From: Gemmatimonadota bacterium
GTDB lineage: Bacteria > Gemmatimonadota > Gemmatimonadetes > Gemmatimonadales > Gemmatimonadaceae
NCBI GenBank assembly: GCA_020161135.1
Contig: JAIUOB010000001.1
Span: 496,001 to 560,000 of the forward strand
DNA: 64,000 bases
Reading direction: 5' to 3'
Shown: one piece after another, positions 1-8,580 of the stretch
Layout of the letters: each line of letters begins with the position of its first letter
How positions within the stretch are numbered: the first letter of the stretch is position 1
Position numbers and translations under genes: made by a program
Notes under the pieces: model-generated
The model's input: the letters and a program-made list of their open reading frames with translations, nothing else
The model's database searches: none
Told to the model about the DNA's origin: nothing

Positions 1-99
1 CTCGGGGTATGCCTCGATGACCTTGCGGGTGAGGCGGCGGAGTCCCTGCCAGTGGGAGAGCAGGTCGGCGGGGGAGAGGACGGCGACGGCGGTGGTCAT
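1..99 (-). CDS. DinB-like protein, N-terminal part only
   Basis: Only the first 33 codons are inside the window; the gene runs off the left edge. It starts at an ATG ending at base 99 and reads MTTAVAVLSPADLLSHWQGL, followed by RRLTRKVIEAYPE. The pattern Leu-Leu-x-His-Trp-x-x-x-Arg-Arg-Leu-Thr with a following Pro-Glu resembles the first helix of DinB/DUF664-type four-helix proteins, which are metal-binding and often thiol-linked in function. The high proportion of G or C at third codon positions fits a real gene. With so little sequence the family call is tentative, and no catalytic residue is visible. Confidence 0.5.
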   Translation of the reverse strand, partial: MTTAVAVLSPADLLSHWQGLRRLTRKVIEAYPE

Positions 100-216
100 T
101 GCGTGCTCCGGGACGGGAATTCCTGGGAGACCGGCCGACGGATTCGGCTTTTGTTCGGTCTGGACCAGAAACTACGGTGCCCTGATGGCGGCCACAAGGC
201 AGGAGCGCGCGGGCGT

Positions 217-264
217 GGGGTCAGAGTTGGGGTCAGAGTTGGGGTCAGCGTCCCCGTCAGCGAC
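217..264. repeat. Tandem 12-bp repeat, GGGGTCAGAGTT family
   Basis: Two exact units of GGGGTCAGAGTT (217-228, 229-240) are followed by two decaying units (241-252, 253-264). The array lies immediately downstream of, and overlaps by a few bases, the stop codon of the leftward gene ending at 257. The same 12-bp theme returns at 1999, 40174, 48112 and 48781. Confidence 0.75.
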
Positions 265-886
265 CCCCGATGCGATCTGGGGGAATCGGATTGTTCGGCC
301 GCTCCGAGTCCCACATGACCGAGAGGATGTACCACCGCTCGCCACTGTGGAACAGCTGGATGCTGTTGATGCCGCGCTGAAAGGGCGGCGCTTCGGGCGT
401 GGTCCGGGAGTCGTACACGCTCATGACGTGCGTGATGTGTCCGAACGTGTCGCTGCGCCGTCCGATCTCCTTCTCGAAGAACCCGTTGCGCATCAATCCG
501 GGCATGGCCGCGGCGATGTACTCCTCGACGCTCCAGTTGCGCAGAAAGGCTTTGCCGTTGGCGCCTTCACCGGTGGGAATCATGCGTGCGCTGGGGCCGA
601 AGAGAGTGCGCAGCCGCTCGACGTCGCGCGGCGCATCCTTGGGGCCCGAGATGCTCGCGTAGAGTGCCGCGATTATGCCGTCGATGGTGCCGACGTCGGC
701 CGGATCGGCGGGGCGCACCGGAGGGGTCGTGCCCGGGGGCGCGCTCGCGGGGGCGATGCCTCCGCCCTGGGCGAGCAGATCCGAGGCAGCGGCAGGGATC
801 ATGGTGAGGCACGCCGCCAGGAGGGCGAGGGGACGCACGCGCAGACGACGTGCGGCGATCAGCGGACGAGGGAAGAGCAGCGGCAC
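257..886 (-). CDS. Secreted NTF2/SnoaL-like protein
   Basis: The product is a 209-residue secreted protein with a probable NTF2-like (SnoaL, DUF4440-type) cone fold. I place the start at the GTG ending at base 886, because a good signal peptide follows directly: a basic stretch (IAARRLRVRP), a hydrophobic core (LALLAACLTM) and a cleavage region ending Leu-Leu-Ala-Gln. The reading frame stays open about 200 bases further upstream, but that part is Arg/Pro/His-rich and looks non-coding. The core has the family pattern: an N-terminal helix with Asp-x-Ile-Ile-Ala-Ala-Leu-Tyr, a middle part with Phe-Gly-Pro-x-Ala-Arg-Met-Ile, and a C-terminal sheet ending WYILSVMWDSE. Proteins of this fold are either small-molecule enzymes or binders, and no substrate can be read from the sequence. 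The gene is divergent from the PEP-CTERM gene at 1228. Confidence 0.75.
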   Translation of the reverse strand: MPLLFPRPLIAARRLRVRPLALLAACLTMIPAAASDLLAQGGGIAPASAPPGTTPPVRPADPADVGTIDGIIAALYASISGPKDAPRDVERLRTLFGPSARMIPTGEGANGKAFLRNWSVEEYIAAAMPGLMRNGFFEKEIGRRSDTFGHITHVMSVYDSRTTPEAPPFQRGINSIQLFHSGERWYILSVMWDSERPNNPIPPDRIGGR

Positions 887-1227
887 AACGGCTCCGGTTG
901 AGGACGGCGGCAGCGCCTCCGAAGGGGCGCGGCGTGGAGACTCGCGCCGCGACACGCCGATGCCATGTGACTTGTGACGAAGTGCGCCGCAGGGGTGATG
1001 GACGGCGATGGTGGTCCGCACCGCTCCGCCGTGGCACGCGTGGCGAGCATGCGACAGGATGCGCGGCGCCGGCACCACGGCCATCGGTCAAAGTGCCTGA
1101 AGTCGACGGAATACTGACGAGCTCAGCCATAAAATCCGCCGAAAGTCGGGCACGGGTATTGCTCAGTTCGGCAGTACCGAAGCACCCGCGGCCAACTGGC
1201 CCGACCCCGACCCGAGCTGGAAGCCCC
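887..1227. other. Divergent intergenic region, 341 bp
   Basis: This gap separates the leftward NTF2-like gene from the rightward PEP-CTERM gene and must hold both promoters. I see no strong -35/-10 pair, tandem repeat or long palindrome. Frames stay open through it on both strands, as is usual at this GC content, but their translations are Arg/Ala/Pro-rich and not protein-like. Confidence 0.5.
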
Positions 1228-1986
1228 ATGCGTACCTATATGAATCGCCTGCCCCTCGTTGCCCTCGCGCTGACGCTCGTCGCGCCGGTCGCGCGGGCGC
1301 AGTACAGCGACCAGGCCACATTCCTGGCGGCCAACCCGTGGCTCACCACCGTGAGCTTTGCGGGGCAGACGCCGATCATCGGCCCGTCGCTGGGCACGAG
1401 CACGTCGCTGGGTGGCCTGACCATCCGGGGCAACAACCTCCGGTACGTCGACACGCAGTTCTGGGGGAGCCACGCGAGCATCCTCGATGACCGCTGGCAC
1501 GGCTTCCTCGAGGCCAGCTTCGCCCCGGCCAGCGCCGTCGGCTTCTATTTCGCCAGCAACTACTACGACGGCTCGCCGATCACCTTCGCGGCGTTCAACG
1601 GCACGCAGCAGTTGTACACGCAGGTCATCACCGGCGGCGGCGTGTACACGCAGTTCGCCTACTTCGGCATCGACCACGTCGGGCCGATCACGTCGTTCCG
1701 CCTGTCGACCATCGGGGGCCAGGACTTCGCGTCGCTGGCCGCCATCTCGTTCGGCAACCCGCCGCTCCCGCCGCAGCCGCCGCTCCCCCCGACGCCCACG
1801 TTTGACCCGGAGCCGGAATTCCCGACGCCCGACTTCCCGGAGCCGGAGTTCCCCGAACCGCCGTTCGATCCGCGCAACGATGAGCAGTTCGTGAACAGCA
1901 CGGTCCCCGAACCGTCGAGTGTCGCACTGCTGGGTGCCGGTGTGCTCGCGCTGGGTGTGATGGCGCGGCGTCGCCGGCGGGCGTAA
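1228..1986 (+). CDS. PEP-CTERM sorting-domain protein
   Basis: This is a 252-residue exported protein. An N-terminal signal peptide (MRTYMNRLPLVALALTLVAP, then VARAQ) is followed by a beta-rich domain of about 165 residues. Next comes a Pro/Glu/Phe-rich spacer (about residues 175-220) and a C-terminal PEP-CTERM motif: Val-Pro-Glu-Pro-Ser, a hydrophobic helix of about 17 residues (VALLGAGVLALGVMA) and a terminal Arg cluster. In known systems an exosortase (EpsH/XrtA type) cleaves this motif and the protein goes to the cell surface or extracellular matrix. No exosortase gene is in this window. The ATG at 1228 has a purine-rich GAGCTGGAAG just upstream; a second in-frame ATG at 1240 would also leave the signal peptide intact. 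The middle domain has no recognisable catalytic motif. Confidence 0.88.
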   Translation: MRTYMNRLPLVALALTLVAPVARAQYSDQATFLAANPWLTTVSFAGQTPIIGPSLGTSTSLGGLTIRGNNLRYVDTQFWGSHASILDDRWHGFLEASFAPASAVGFYFASNYYDGSPITFAAFNGTQQLYTQVITGGGVYTQFAYFGIDHVGPITSFRLSTIGGQDFASLAAISFGNPPLPPQPPLPPTPTFDPEPEFPTPDFPEPEFPEPPFDPRNDEQFVNSTVPEPSSVALLGAGVLALGVMARRRRRA

Positions 1987-1998
1987 CGAGGAGGGGGT

Positions 1999-2060
1999 GG
2001 GGTCAGAGTCGGGGTCAGAGTTCGACTCTGACCCCGACTCTGACCCCGACTCTGACCCCG
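1999..2060. terminator. Hairpin of 12-bp repeats between convergent genes
   Basis: A perfect 23-bp inverted repeat (1999-2021 and 2025-2047) with a TCG loop is built from two GGGGTCAGAGTC-type units per arm; a further unit follows to 2060. It lies between the PEP-CTERM stop (1986) and the stop of the convergent gene (2077), so it could terminate both. There is no U-tract. It belongs to the 12-bp repeat family seen elsewhere in the window. Confidence 0.7.
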
Positions 2061-2076
2061 GTGTCGTTGCGCGGCC

Positions 2077-4659
2077 TTACCGCCCCAGCCAGTAGCTGGC
2101 CTTGATGAGGAACACGTTGTCGGGACGACGCTCGAAGATGCGCGAGTAGCCGTCGCCCACGCCGTAGTTGGCCGGATCGGCGTCGCTCGCGTCACGCCCC
2201 TGCGTCCACACGAAGAACAGCACCGAGCCGGGACGGTACTCCCAGCGCACGACGTTGTTGGTGCGGAGCTGGCCGAAGCGGAAGCCACTCGGCGTGCCGC
2301 GCGCCGTGTACGGCCGGAAGCGCGCATCGCGGTCGTGCGCACGACCGTCGTCGAGCGCGCGCCAGTCGGTGTAGTAGCCCGTGCTCACGAAGGGCTGCAC
2401 GTAGCTCTCGAGGCTCAGCGTCGGCGTCATCGTGTAGTTCATGCGCGCCGTGATCGAGCTGGTACGCTGGTACAACCGCGCGAAGGTGTAGCTGGCGACG
2501 CCGTTGTCGACGAAATTGCCGTTCCACTGGTTGTCGTCGATGTTGCGGCTGTACGACGCGCGCAGACTGCCGTTGAATTGCGTGCCGATGCGCACCTGCG
2601 CGCTCGCGTTCACGTTCCAGTTGCTCCCGAGCCCGTCGGTGCGGCGCCCGCCGTTGACGCCGATCCCCGGCGTGATCGCCTTGCGGCCATCGCCATTGAG
2701 GTTGGCCCACACGTTCACGCGCGGCGGGCGATACACCGCCGGGCCACCGCGTGCATCACGGTCCGAGTAGGCGGTCACGACATCGTTGCCGCCAATGCCG
2801 CCGTTCACGCTCCAGAAGTTGTTGAGCTCGCCCCAGCCGTTCACGTTGCCGCCGTTGCCGAGCAGCATGCCGCTGGTGTTCGCGAAACCCCAGGCGTTGA
2901 AGTTGAGGTTCGCGCGACGGAACATTCCGACCGGCTTCACCGGGCGCAGCCCCATCCACATGGACGCGCCCATCTCGTCCGACCGCGTACGGAAGCCCAG
3001 GTCGTTGATCTCGAAGCCCGGCGTCATGTACCAGCCATTCAGGCTCAACCGGGTGAGTCCCCCACCCTGCTTGTCGAGCGACGTCGCCGCATACCAGCCG
3101 GCGAGGCTGGTGCGCGTGCTGTCGTAGCCCAGGTGATCGGCGTCGGGGCGCTGGTACAGGTGCACGTTGCTGCGCTGCGTGAGCGCGATGGCCTTGGCGG
3201 TACCGCTCACACGCGAGCCGGCGAGCTGGCCCGAGAGCTGCCAGCGATTGTCCGCGAACCGGTGCCGGGCATCCAGCCCTCCCGTCCACGCATCGCCGCG
3301 CAGGATGTCGCGCGTCCACTGGTCGGTCTGGCGCGCGGTGTTGGTGAGCATCATGCCGATGCCGCTGTTCCCCTTCGCGAGGTCCTGCTGCAGTCGCAGC
3401 ACCGCGTAGTTGGTCTGCGGCTCGATCGTGCGGTTCAGCGTCCCCTGCTCACCCTCGGTGATCGCATCGATGAACCCGACCGAGAGGCCGTTGCCGAGCC
3501 GGCCCGTGACCTTGGTGGCGCCGAGGATGCGCGACTGCAGCGGCGACGCCGCGTCGCCGTAGCTGCCGCGCAGTTGCGGGCTGCGGCCGATGCGCCGGGA
3601 GTAGAACAGGCCCGTGCACTCCCCGTCGTTGCAGTCGATGTCGTAACGGAAGATGCCGCTCCCCTCGAGGAAGAACGGACGCCGCTCGGCGAAGAACTGC
3701 TCGAACGCCGAGAGGTTGAGCACACCCGGGTCGGCTTCGACCTGCCCGAAGTCGGGGTTCACGGCCGCGTCGAGCGTGATGTTCGACGTGAGACCGAGCT
3801 TGATGTCGGCGCCCACCTGCGTCGCTGCGGCGTTGCGCGGCGTGCCGTCGCCCCTGGGGCTCGCCCCGTACTTCTCCACCGCGTAGGGCATCAGCTCCAT
3901 GCGCCGCGGCGCCGGGAGACTGTTGAAGCCCGACATCGGTGCCCACTGGCTCACCATGCCGGTGCGCGAGCGACGGATGAGCGGCCACGAGACCCGCTCG
4001 CCGCGGCGGGCGATGCGACGGATGACGGCAAGGCCGAAGGTGTTGTCGGCGCCCGGGACATACCGCAACTGACTGAGCGGAATGCGGAACTCCGCTGACC
4101 ATCCGAGCGAGTCGATCTGCGCGGCCCCCTCCCACACCGCGTTCCACCCCCAGTCCTCGTTGCCGTCGTTGAACATGTAGCCATCGCTCATCGTGCCGGC
4201 GGGCGTGAGGCGGAACATGTAGCCCGTGCGACGGTCGTTGTACGAATCGATGCCGATGATGATGTCGTCCGACAGCGCCATGCCGTCGCGCCGCTGCAGC
4301 ACCGAGAGGATGGAGTCCGGGTGCGGATCGAGGTTGCGCACGAACACATAGAGGTTGCGCGCATCGTAGGCCACGCGCGTCTCGGTGCGGAAGGACGGAT
4401 CGCCGTCCTCCGTCGGCTCGAACTGCCGGAAGCCGTCGATGCGCGCGGCGGTGCGCCAGGTCTCGTCGTCGTCCCGGCCGTCGATGCGGAGCGCGCGCAG
4501 GGCGCGCTCGGGCGCCGGGAGGGGCGCGGGCGTCGGCTCACCAGCGGTGGTCGCGTCACGACGTACGCCGTTGGTGCGGGCCGAAGCAGTGCGGGCGGCG
4601 GGCTGGGCCGAGACGGTGGCCGCGGCGACGAACGGTAACAGCAGCGCGACGAGGCGCAT
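2077..4659 (-). CDS. DUF5916 protein with N-terminal CBM9-like domain
   Basis: The product is an 860-residue outer-membrane protein. The start at 4659 gives a clean signal peptide (MRLVALLLPFVAAATVSAQP); the longer open frame upstream lacks one. Residues about 60-220 resemble the carbohydrate-binding module 9-like fold found in sugar-binding and DUF5916 proteins, with LRIDGRDDDETWRTA, then Arg-x-Ala-Tyr-Asp-x-x-Asn-Leu-Tyr-Val. The rest has alternating short strands with many aromatic and Asn/Gly residues, as in a DUF5916 beta-barrel, and includes the conserved stretch NPDFGQVEADP. It ends in YWLGR, an aromatic-rich C-terminal strand typical of barrels. A role in binding or uptake of carbohydrate-like ligands is an inference from the family. 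The gene is alone, with hairpins on both sides. Confidence 0.85.
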   Translation of the reverse strand: MRLVALLLPFVAAATVSAQPAARTASARTNGVRRDATTAGEPTPAPLPAPERALRALRIDGRDDDETWRTAARIDGFRQFEPTEDGDPSFRTETRVAYDARNLYVFVRNLDPHPDSILSVLQRRDGMALSDDIIIGIDSYNDRRTGYMFRLTPAGTMSDGYMFNDGNEDWGWNAVWEGAAQIDSLGWSAEFRIPLSQLRYVPGADNTFGLAVIRRIARRGERVSWPLIRRSRTGMVSQWAPMSGFNSLPAPRRMELMPYAVEKYGASPRGDGTPRNAAATQVGADIKLGLTSNITLDAAVNPDFGQVEADPGVLNLSAFEQFFAERRPFFLEGSGIFRYDIDCNDGECTGLFYSRRIGRSPQLRGSYGDAASPLQSRILGATKVTGRLGNGLSVGFIDAITEGEQGTLNRTIEPQTNYAVLRLQQDLAKGNSGIGMMLTNTARQTDQWTRDILRGDAWTGGLDARHRFADNRWQLSGQLAGSRVSGTAKAIALTQRSNVHLYQRPDADHLGYDSTRTSLAGWYAATSLDKQGGGLTRLSLNGWYMTPGFEINDLGFRTRSDEMGASMWMGLRPVKPVGMFRRANLNFNAWGFANTSGMLLGNGGNVNGWGELNNFWSVNGGIGGNDVVTAYSDRDARGGPAVYRPPRVNVWANLNGDGRKAITPGIGVNGGRRTDGLGSNWNVNASAQVRIGTQFNGSLRASYSRNIDDNQWNGNFVDNGVASYTFARLYQRTSSITARMNYTMTPTLSLESYVQPFVSTGYYTDWRALDDGRAHDRDARFRPYTARGTPSGFRFGQLRTNNVVRWEYRPGSVLFFVWTQGRDASDADPANYGVGDGYSRIFERRPDNVFLIKASYWLGR

Positions 4660-4757
4660 GACGAAGTCCGGCGAGAGGGCGACGGGGAGGACACGAGCGT
4701 CGATTGGACATCGCCACGCGCCGAACGGTTGGAAGGCGCGGTTGGTGTCGCAACTCG

Positions 4758-4785
4758 ACACACCGCGCAGTGTCGCGCGGTGTGT
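4758..4785 (-). terminator. Hairpin downstream of the TonB-like receptor gene
   Basis: A perfect 11-bp stem (ACACACCGCGC at 4758-4768 pairing with 4775-4785, 6-base loop) lies 84 bases after the stop of the leftward gene ending at 4870. A smaller hairpin, GTGTCG-CAACT-CGACAC, adjoins it at 4745-4761. There is no U-tract, so termination is an inference from position. Confidence 0.45.
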
Positions 4786-4869
4786 AGGCCTCACGTCGGG
4801 GAGGGCGCCGGAGTTTCAGCGTGACACGCGCAACACGTAGCGGTCACGACCACGCGGTCACGCGCGCCG

Positions 4870-7800
4870 TCAGTTCGAGCGCGACACGCTCACACTCGAC
4901 CCGTCGCTGGAGAAGCGATAGAACGGTCGGCGCGCGGGGTCGGGATCGAGCGGCTCGCTGACGATCTGGCGGATGAACTCGGGGAGCGCGCTGCTCTGGA
5001 TGGGCGTGAGCTGCGTCTTCACCAGCTCGCGCTGCGCCCAGAAGAGCTCCTCGTAGCGTCGATCGGCGCGTCGCACCATCTCCACCGCCGCGTCGGCGTC
5101 GAACCGCTCCGGCAGCGCCGCCAGCGAGTCCGCCAACGCCGTGTAGATGCCGCGTGCCTCGGCCCGGAACACCGTGTCCGCCTTCGCGAACGCTTCGATC
5201 TGCGACCGGGTGAGGAACAGCGTGTCGGTGTTGAACAGGATCACGCTGTGCACACTCGAGATGCGGCGCAGGTACCGCTGCACGATGGCGGACGCCGGCG
5301 GGCGCGACCAGGCGCCGTTCACCCGCACGGGCTCCATGCTGCGCGAGAGGTTCTGCGACGCCTCCGATCGCGAGAGGTCCCACGAGAAGTCGAGCGAGAG
5401 CCGGAACGGCGTGCGTGCCAGCGTGCGCGTGGCCCGGGTGTCGCCGAAGCGCGGATTCACACGGTAGCGATAGCTGCGTGTCGCCGCATCGAAGCCGCGC
5501 GGCACCAGCAGCACGGGATCGGGCTCCGCACTCGTGCCCCAGCCGCGCAGCCGGTCGCCGTGCAGCAGCGCATCGAGCCCACCCAGCGGGTTGCTCGCGT
5601 TGAGCGACATGGTGGTGCGCCGCCCGATGAGCCGTGACGGCACGCGCAGTTCGAGCCGCGCGTTCATCGCCTGCGTCCACGGCCCCTCGCAGCTCTGCCG
5701 CGCCGCGATGCGGCCCGCCTGCCGCGTGAGGCAGTCGCGAATGCGCGCCGGCGCATCCTGCAGCAGCGCGGCGAAGTCGGCCGGCGCGCCCTGTGCCGCC
5801 GGAATCGCCGCGCGATCGGCACCGGTGCCGTCGCCGTCGATATCGCCCGCCACGACCGGCGTGAACGGCCGCCCCGACTGCAGGCGCCAGAAGATGGTGA
5901 ACACGCCGAGCTTCGGGACGCGCGTGCCGGCCTGCAGCAGGAACACGTGGCGCGCATCGTTCGCGCCACGGGCCCACTCCACCGCGGACGGATCACCCAC
6001 GTTGCCGCCATCGAAACCGCGATACTGCTGCCGCACATGCTGCAGCGTGTACGAACCGGTCACGAAGCGGCCGCCACTGCGCAACAGGTCGGGCGTCACG
6101 AACAGCGTGCCCTGCACGCCCTGCGACTCGAGATCGTTGCGCACCGTACGCACCGCCCCGAAGGCGCTGCTGCGACGGCTCGCGGCTGCCGACACCGCGC
6201 CGGTCGCGCCATCGATGCCGGTGGTGGGCACGAACACCGGGCGTCCGTCGTCGCCGAGCGTGAAGCGTGGCGTGTTCACGAAGTTTGCGTTGATGGTGCT
6301 CCCCTGGCCGAGGTTGCGCGCGCCCACGGCCTCGGCGCGCAGCAGCCAGATGCCCACGGCGCCCGACCAGTTGAGCGTCGCACGCCAACTGCGTGCGGCG
6401 TCGTAGCCACGATCGAGTGCGACCACACCCGGCGCCTGCTGCGCGAGCGCACCGCCACCGTCACGGCAGCTCGCGGGAATGTTGGCCTCGCCCCCGGTCG
6501 CATAGCTGCCCCACGACGGCGTGGGCGCGGCTGCGCCGACACAGAAGATCGACACGGTGGCACCGGGGAGGCCGGTGTTGGCCGCCGCATTCGCGATCGC
6601 GCCCGGGCGATACGGGTCGCGGAAGAGGCCGATGCCGCCGCGAATGATGTTCGTGCTGGGCTGGATGAATGTCCCCATCTCCGAGCGGTTGATGCCGAGC
6701 GAGATCGGACGGTTGGGGAGCGGCCGCCACGTGAAGCCGAGACGCGGGCTGGGTACGACACGCACGGGCGCCACGTCGGTGCGCACGCCGAGTGCCTGCT
6801 CCAGCGCGACATTGCGGGCTGGCGCATCGCCGAAGGCACTGCCTTCGACGCGCACGCCATAGAGCAACTGGAACTGCCGCGAGGGCGCCCATCGATGCGC
6901 CACCGCCAGCGCGCCGTTCCACGCCGACCCGATGCGCGCCTGGTCGCCGAGCGTGCGTGAGTACGATGCGGGCTGGTTGGCGGCAAAGTCGGCAAGGCTG
7001 TTGAACGTGTAGCTGCCGAACGCGTTCGGGCGGGCGACCGTGTTGAGCCCGTCGCCACGCACCCAGGCACTCGTGCGGAACCGGTGGCGCGTGCCCCGCG
7101 CGAACCATGCCCATTCGCTCGCACCCTCGGTGGTCCACGCCGTCTCGGCGCGATCGGCGTTGGTGGCGCCCCCCGTCGTGACGAACGCCAGGTCGTCGTC
7201 GCCCGACGTGCCGGTGCCACTCATGAGCACCGTGGCCTGCGGAAGGACCCACTCGGCCGCCCCGTCGCGCGTGCTGCGCGTGTACGCGAGGCGATTCTCG
7301 TTGTAGACCGTGCGCTGCCGGCCGACATAGCGCTGGTGCATGAAGCCCAGCGACACCGCCGACGAACTGCCGCGGGCGAGCGCGCTGCCCGTGGTGAGCG
7401 CCTGCGCACCCAGCCCACGGTCACGTCCGACACTCACGAGCGAGGTGAGCGCCAGCACGCGTGTGGTGTCGCGGGTGTCATCGAGACGTCCGAGCCACGT
7501 GACACGTTCGCTGCGCTGCTGCGCGTCACCCAGCCCGATGGGCAGGCCGAGTGCGGGAGCCACCGTGGCGAGACGGCGCGCACTGTCGGCGTTCACACCG
7601 GCGAGCGCGAGGGTGGTGGGGCCGGCCGAGAGCAGCGTGACCGGCGACGACGCGGTGCGCGTGTAGTCGAGGGCCACGTTGTAGGTGAGCGTCTGGCGCA
7701 CCAATTCCCCGTCGGCGCCCAGCGAGGCGCGCAGCGACTGCGCGTCGAGCCCCTGCGCGCGCCCGATCGCATCGGTGCGCTGCAGCAGGCTCGGATCGAG

Positions 7801-8580
7801 CGTGAGGAACCCGCGACGCCGCTGGAACAGCCGGTCACCGGCGGAAAGCTGCAGGTCGAACTGTCCACCGGCGAAGCCGCCGCGCGTGGCGTCGTACGTG
7901 CCCCCCACGAAGCGCGCTTCGGTCTGCGCGGCGCGCGGCAGCGTGACGCCCGGAATGGCGGCCCCGTTGAGCGTCGCGAGGTTGGACGATGCGTCGGCGC
8001 CGAGCAAGGAGCTGCCGCCCGGTCCCGAGGTGAGCCCCGCGACCGTGCCGGCCAGCGCGCCGATGTCGCCGCGCTGCGCGGGCGACAGCGTGGCGGCCAC
8101 GCCTTCGATCCACTTCTCGCTGGCGGCGGTCTCTTCGGTGCCCAGTGGTGGCGCGCCGCGCGGCACACGCGGGGGCGCGGCCGCCTGCACCTGCACCGCG
8201 CGCAGCACCTGCGGCGCAACCGGCGTGAGCGTGAAGTCGACGACGAACTCTCGTTCCTCCGCTTGGCGCTGCACGCGCCGCCGCGCGTTCTGGTGCCCCG
8301 ACGCCGTCACGAAGACGAGATAGTCTCCCGACCCGTCGGCGATCTCCATGCGCCAGCGGCCGGCGCTGTCCGTGGTGGCCTGCGTGACGGCGCGGTCGGT
8401 GCTGCGCGTGACGATGACGTTGGCGCCCGCGAGCACGCGGCCGGAGTCCCCCTTCACCGTCCCGCGCAGGACATCCGTGACCGGCTGCGCGTGCAGGGTC
8501 GCGGCACTGCCGAAGACAACTGTCGCGAGCGCGGTGGCGAGCGCGGCGGCGCGCGCGAGGAAGCGAGGCAGGGCGCGCAT
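4870..8580 (-). CDS. TonB-dependent-receptor-like outer-membrane protein
   Basis: The product is a 1,236-residue outer-membrane protein. Its ATG at 8580 overlaps the stop of the upstream M56 gene (TGATG), and a signal peptide follows (MRALPRFLARAAALATALAT). Residues about 35-115 form a carboxypeptidase-regulatory-like beta-sandwich (LRGTVKGDSGRVLAGANVIV, with the later Asp-Ser-Ala-Gly-Arg-Trp-Arg). A plug-like region with Leu-Asn-Gly-Ala follows, and the rest is a long Arg/Ala/Asn-rich beta-barrel with many aromatic residues. It matches the OAR/CarboxypepD_reg type of TonB-linked receptor common in Gemmatimonadota and Acidobacteriota. It is the last gene of the blaI - M56 operon, so its production is probably under BlaI control. 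The ligand cannot be predicted. Confidence 0.82.
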   Translation of the reverse strand: MRALPRFLARAAALATALATVVFGSAATLHAQPVTDVLRGTVKGDSGRVLAGANVIVTRSTDRAVTQATTDSAGRWRMEIADGSGDYLVFVTASGHQNARRRVQRQAEEREFVVDFTLTPVAPQVLRAVQVQAAAPPRVPRGAPPLGTEETAASEKWIEGVAATLSPAQRGDIGALAGTVAGLTSGPGGSSLLGADASSNLATLNGAAIPGVTLPRAAQTEARFVGGTYDATRGGFAGGQFDLQLSAGDRLFQRRRGFLTLDPSLLQRTDAIGRAQGLDAQSLRASLGADGELVRQTLTYNVALDYTRTASSPVTLLSAGPTTLALAGVNADSARRLATVAPALGLPIGLGDAQQRSERVTWLGRLDDTRDTTRVLALTSLVSVGRDRGLGAQALTTGSALARGSSSAVSLGFMHQRYVGRQRTVYNENRLAYTRSTRDGAAEWVLPQATVLMSGTGTSGDDDLAFVTTGGATNADRAETAWTTEGASEWAWFARGTRHRFRTSAWVRGDGLNTVARPNAFGSYTFNSLADFAANQPASYSRTLGDQARIGSAWNGALAVAHRWAPSRQFQLLYGVRVEGSAFGDAPARNVALEQALGVRTDVAPVRVVPSPRLGFTWRPLPNRPISLGINRSEMGTFIQPSTNIIRGGIGLFRDPYRPGAIANAAANTGLPGATVSIFCVGAAAPTPSWGSYATGGEANIPASCRDGGGALAQQAPGVVALDRGYDAARSWRATLNWSGAVGIWLLRAEAVGARNLGQGSTINANFVNTPRFTLGDDGRPVFVPTTGIDGATGAVSAAASRRSSAFGAVRTVRNDLESQGVQGTLFVTPDLLRSGGRFVTGSYTLQHVRQQYRGFDGGNVGDPSAVEWARGANDARHVFLLQAGTRVPKLGVFTIFWRLQSGRPFTPVVAGDIDGDGTGADRAAIPAAQGAPADFAALLQDAPARIRDCLTRQAGRIAARQSCEGPWTQAMNARLELRVPSRLIGRRTTMSLNASNPLGGLDALLHGDRLRGWGTSAEPDPVLLVPRGFDAATRSYRYRVNPRFGDTRATRTLARTPFRLSLDFSWDLSRSEASQNLSRSMEPVRVNGAWSRPPASAIVQRYLRRISSVHSVILFNTDTLFLTRSQIEAFAKADTVFRAEARGIYTALADSLAALPERFDADAAVEMVRRADRRYEELFWAQRELVKTQLTPIQSSALPEFIRQIVSEPLDPDPARRPFYRFSSDGSSVSVSRSN

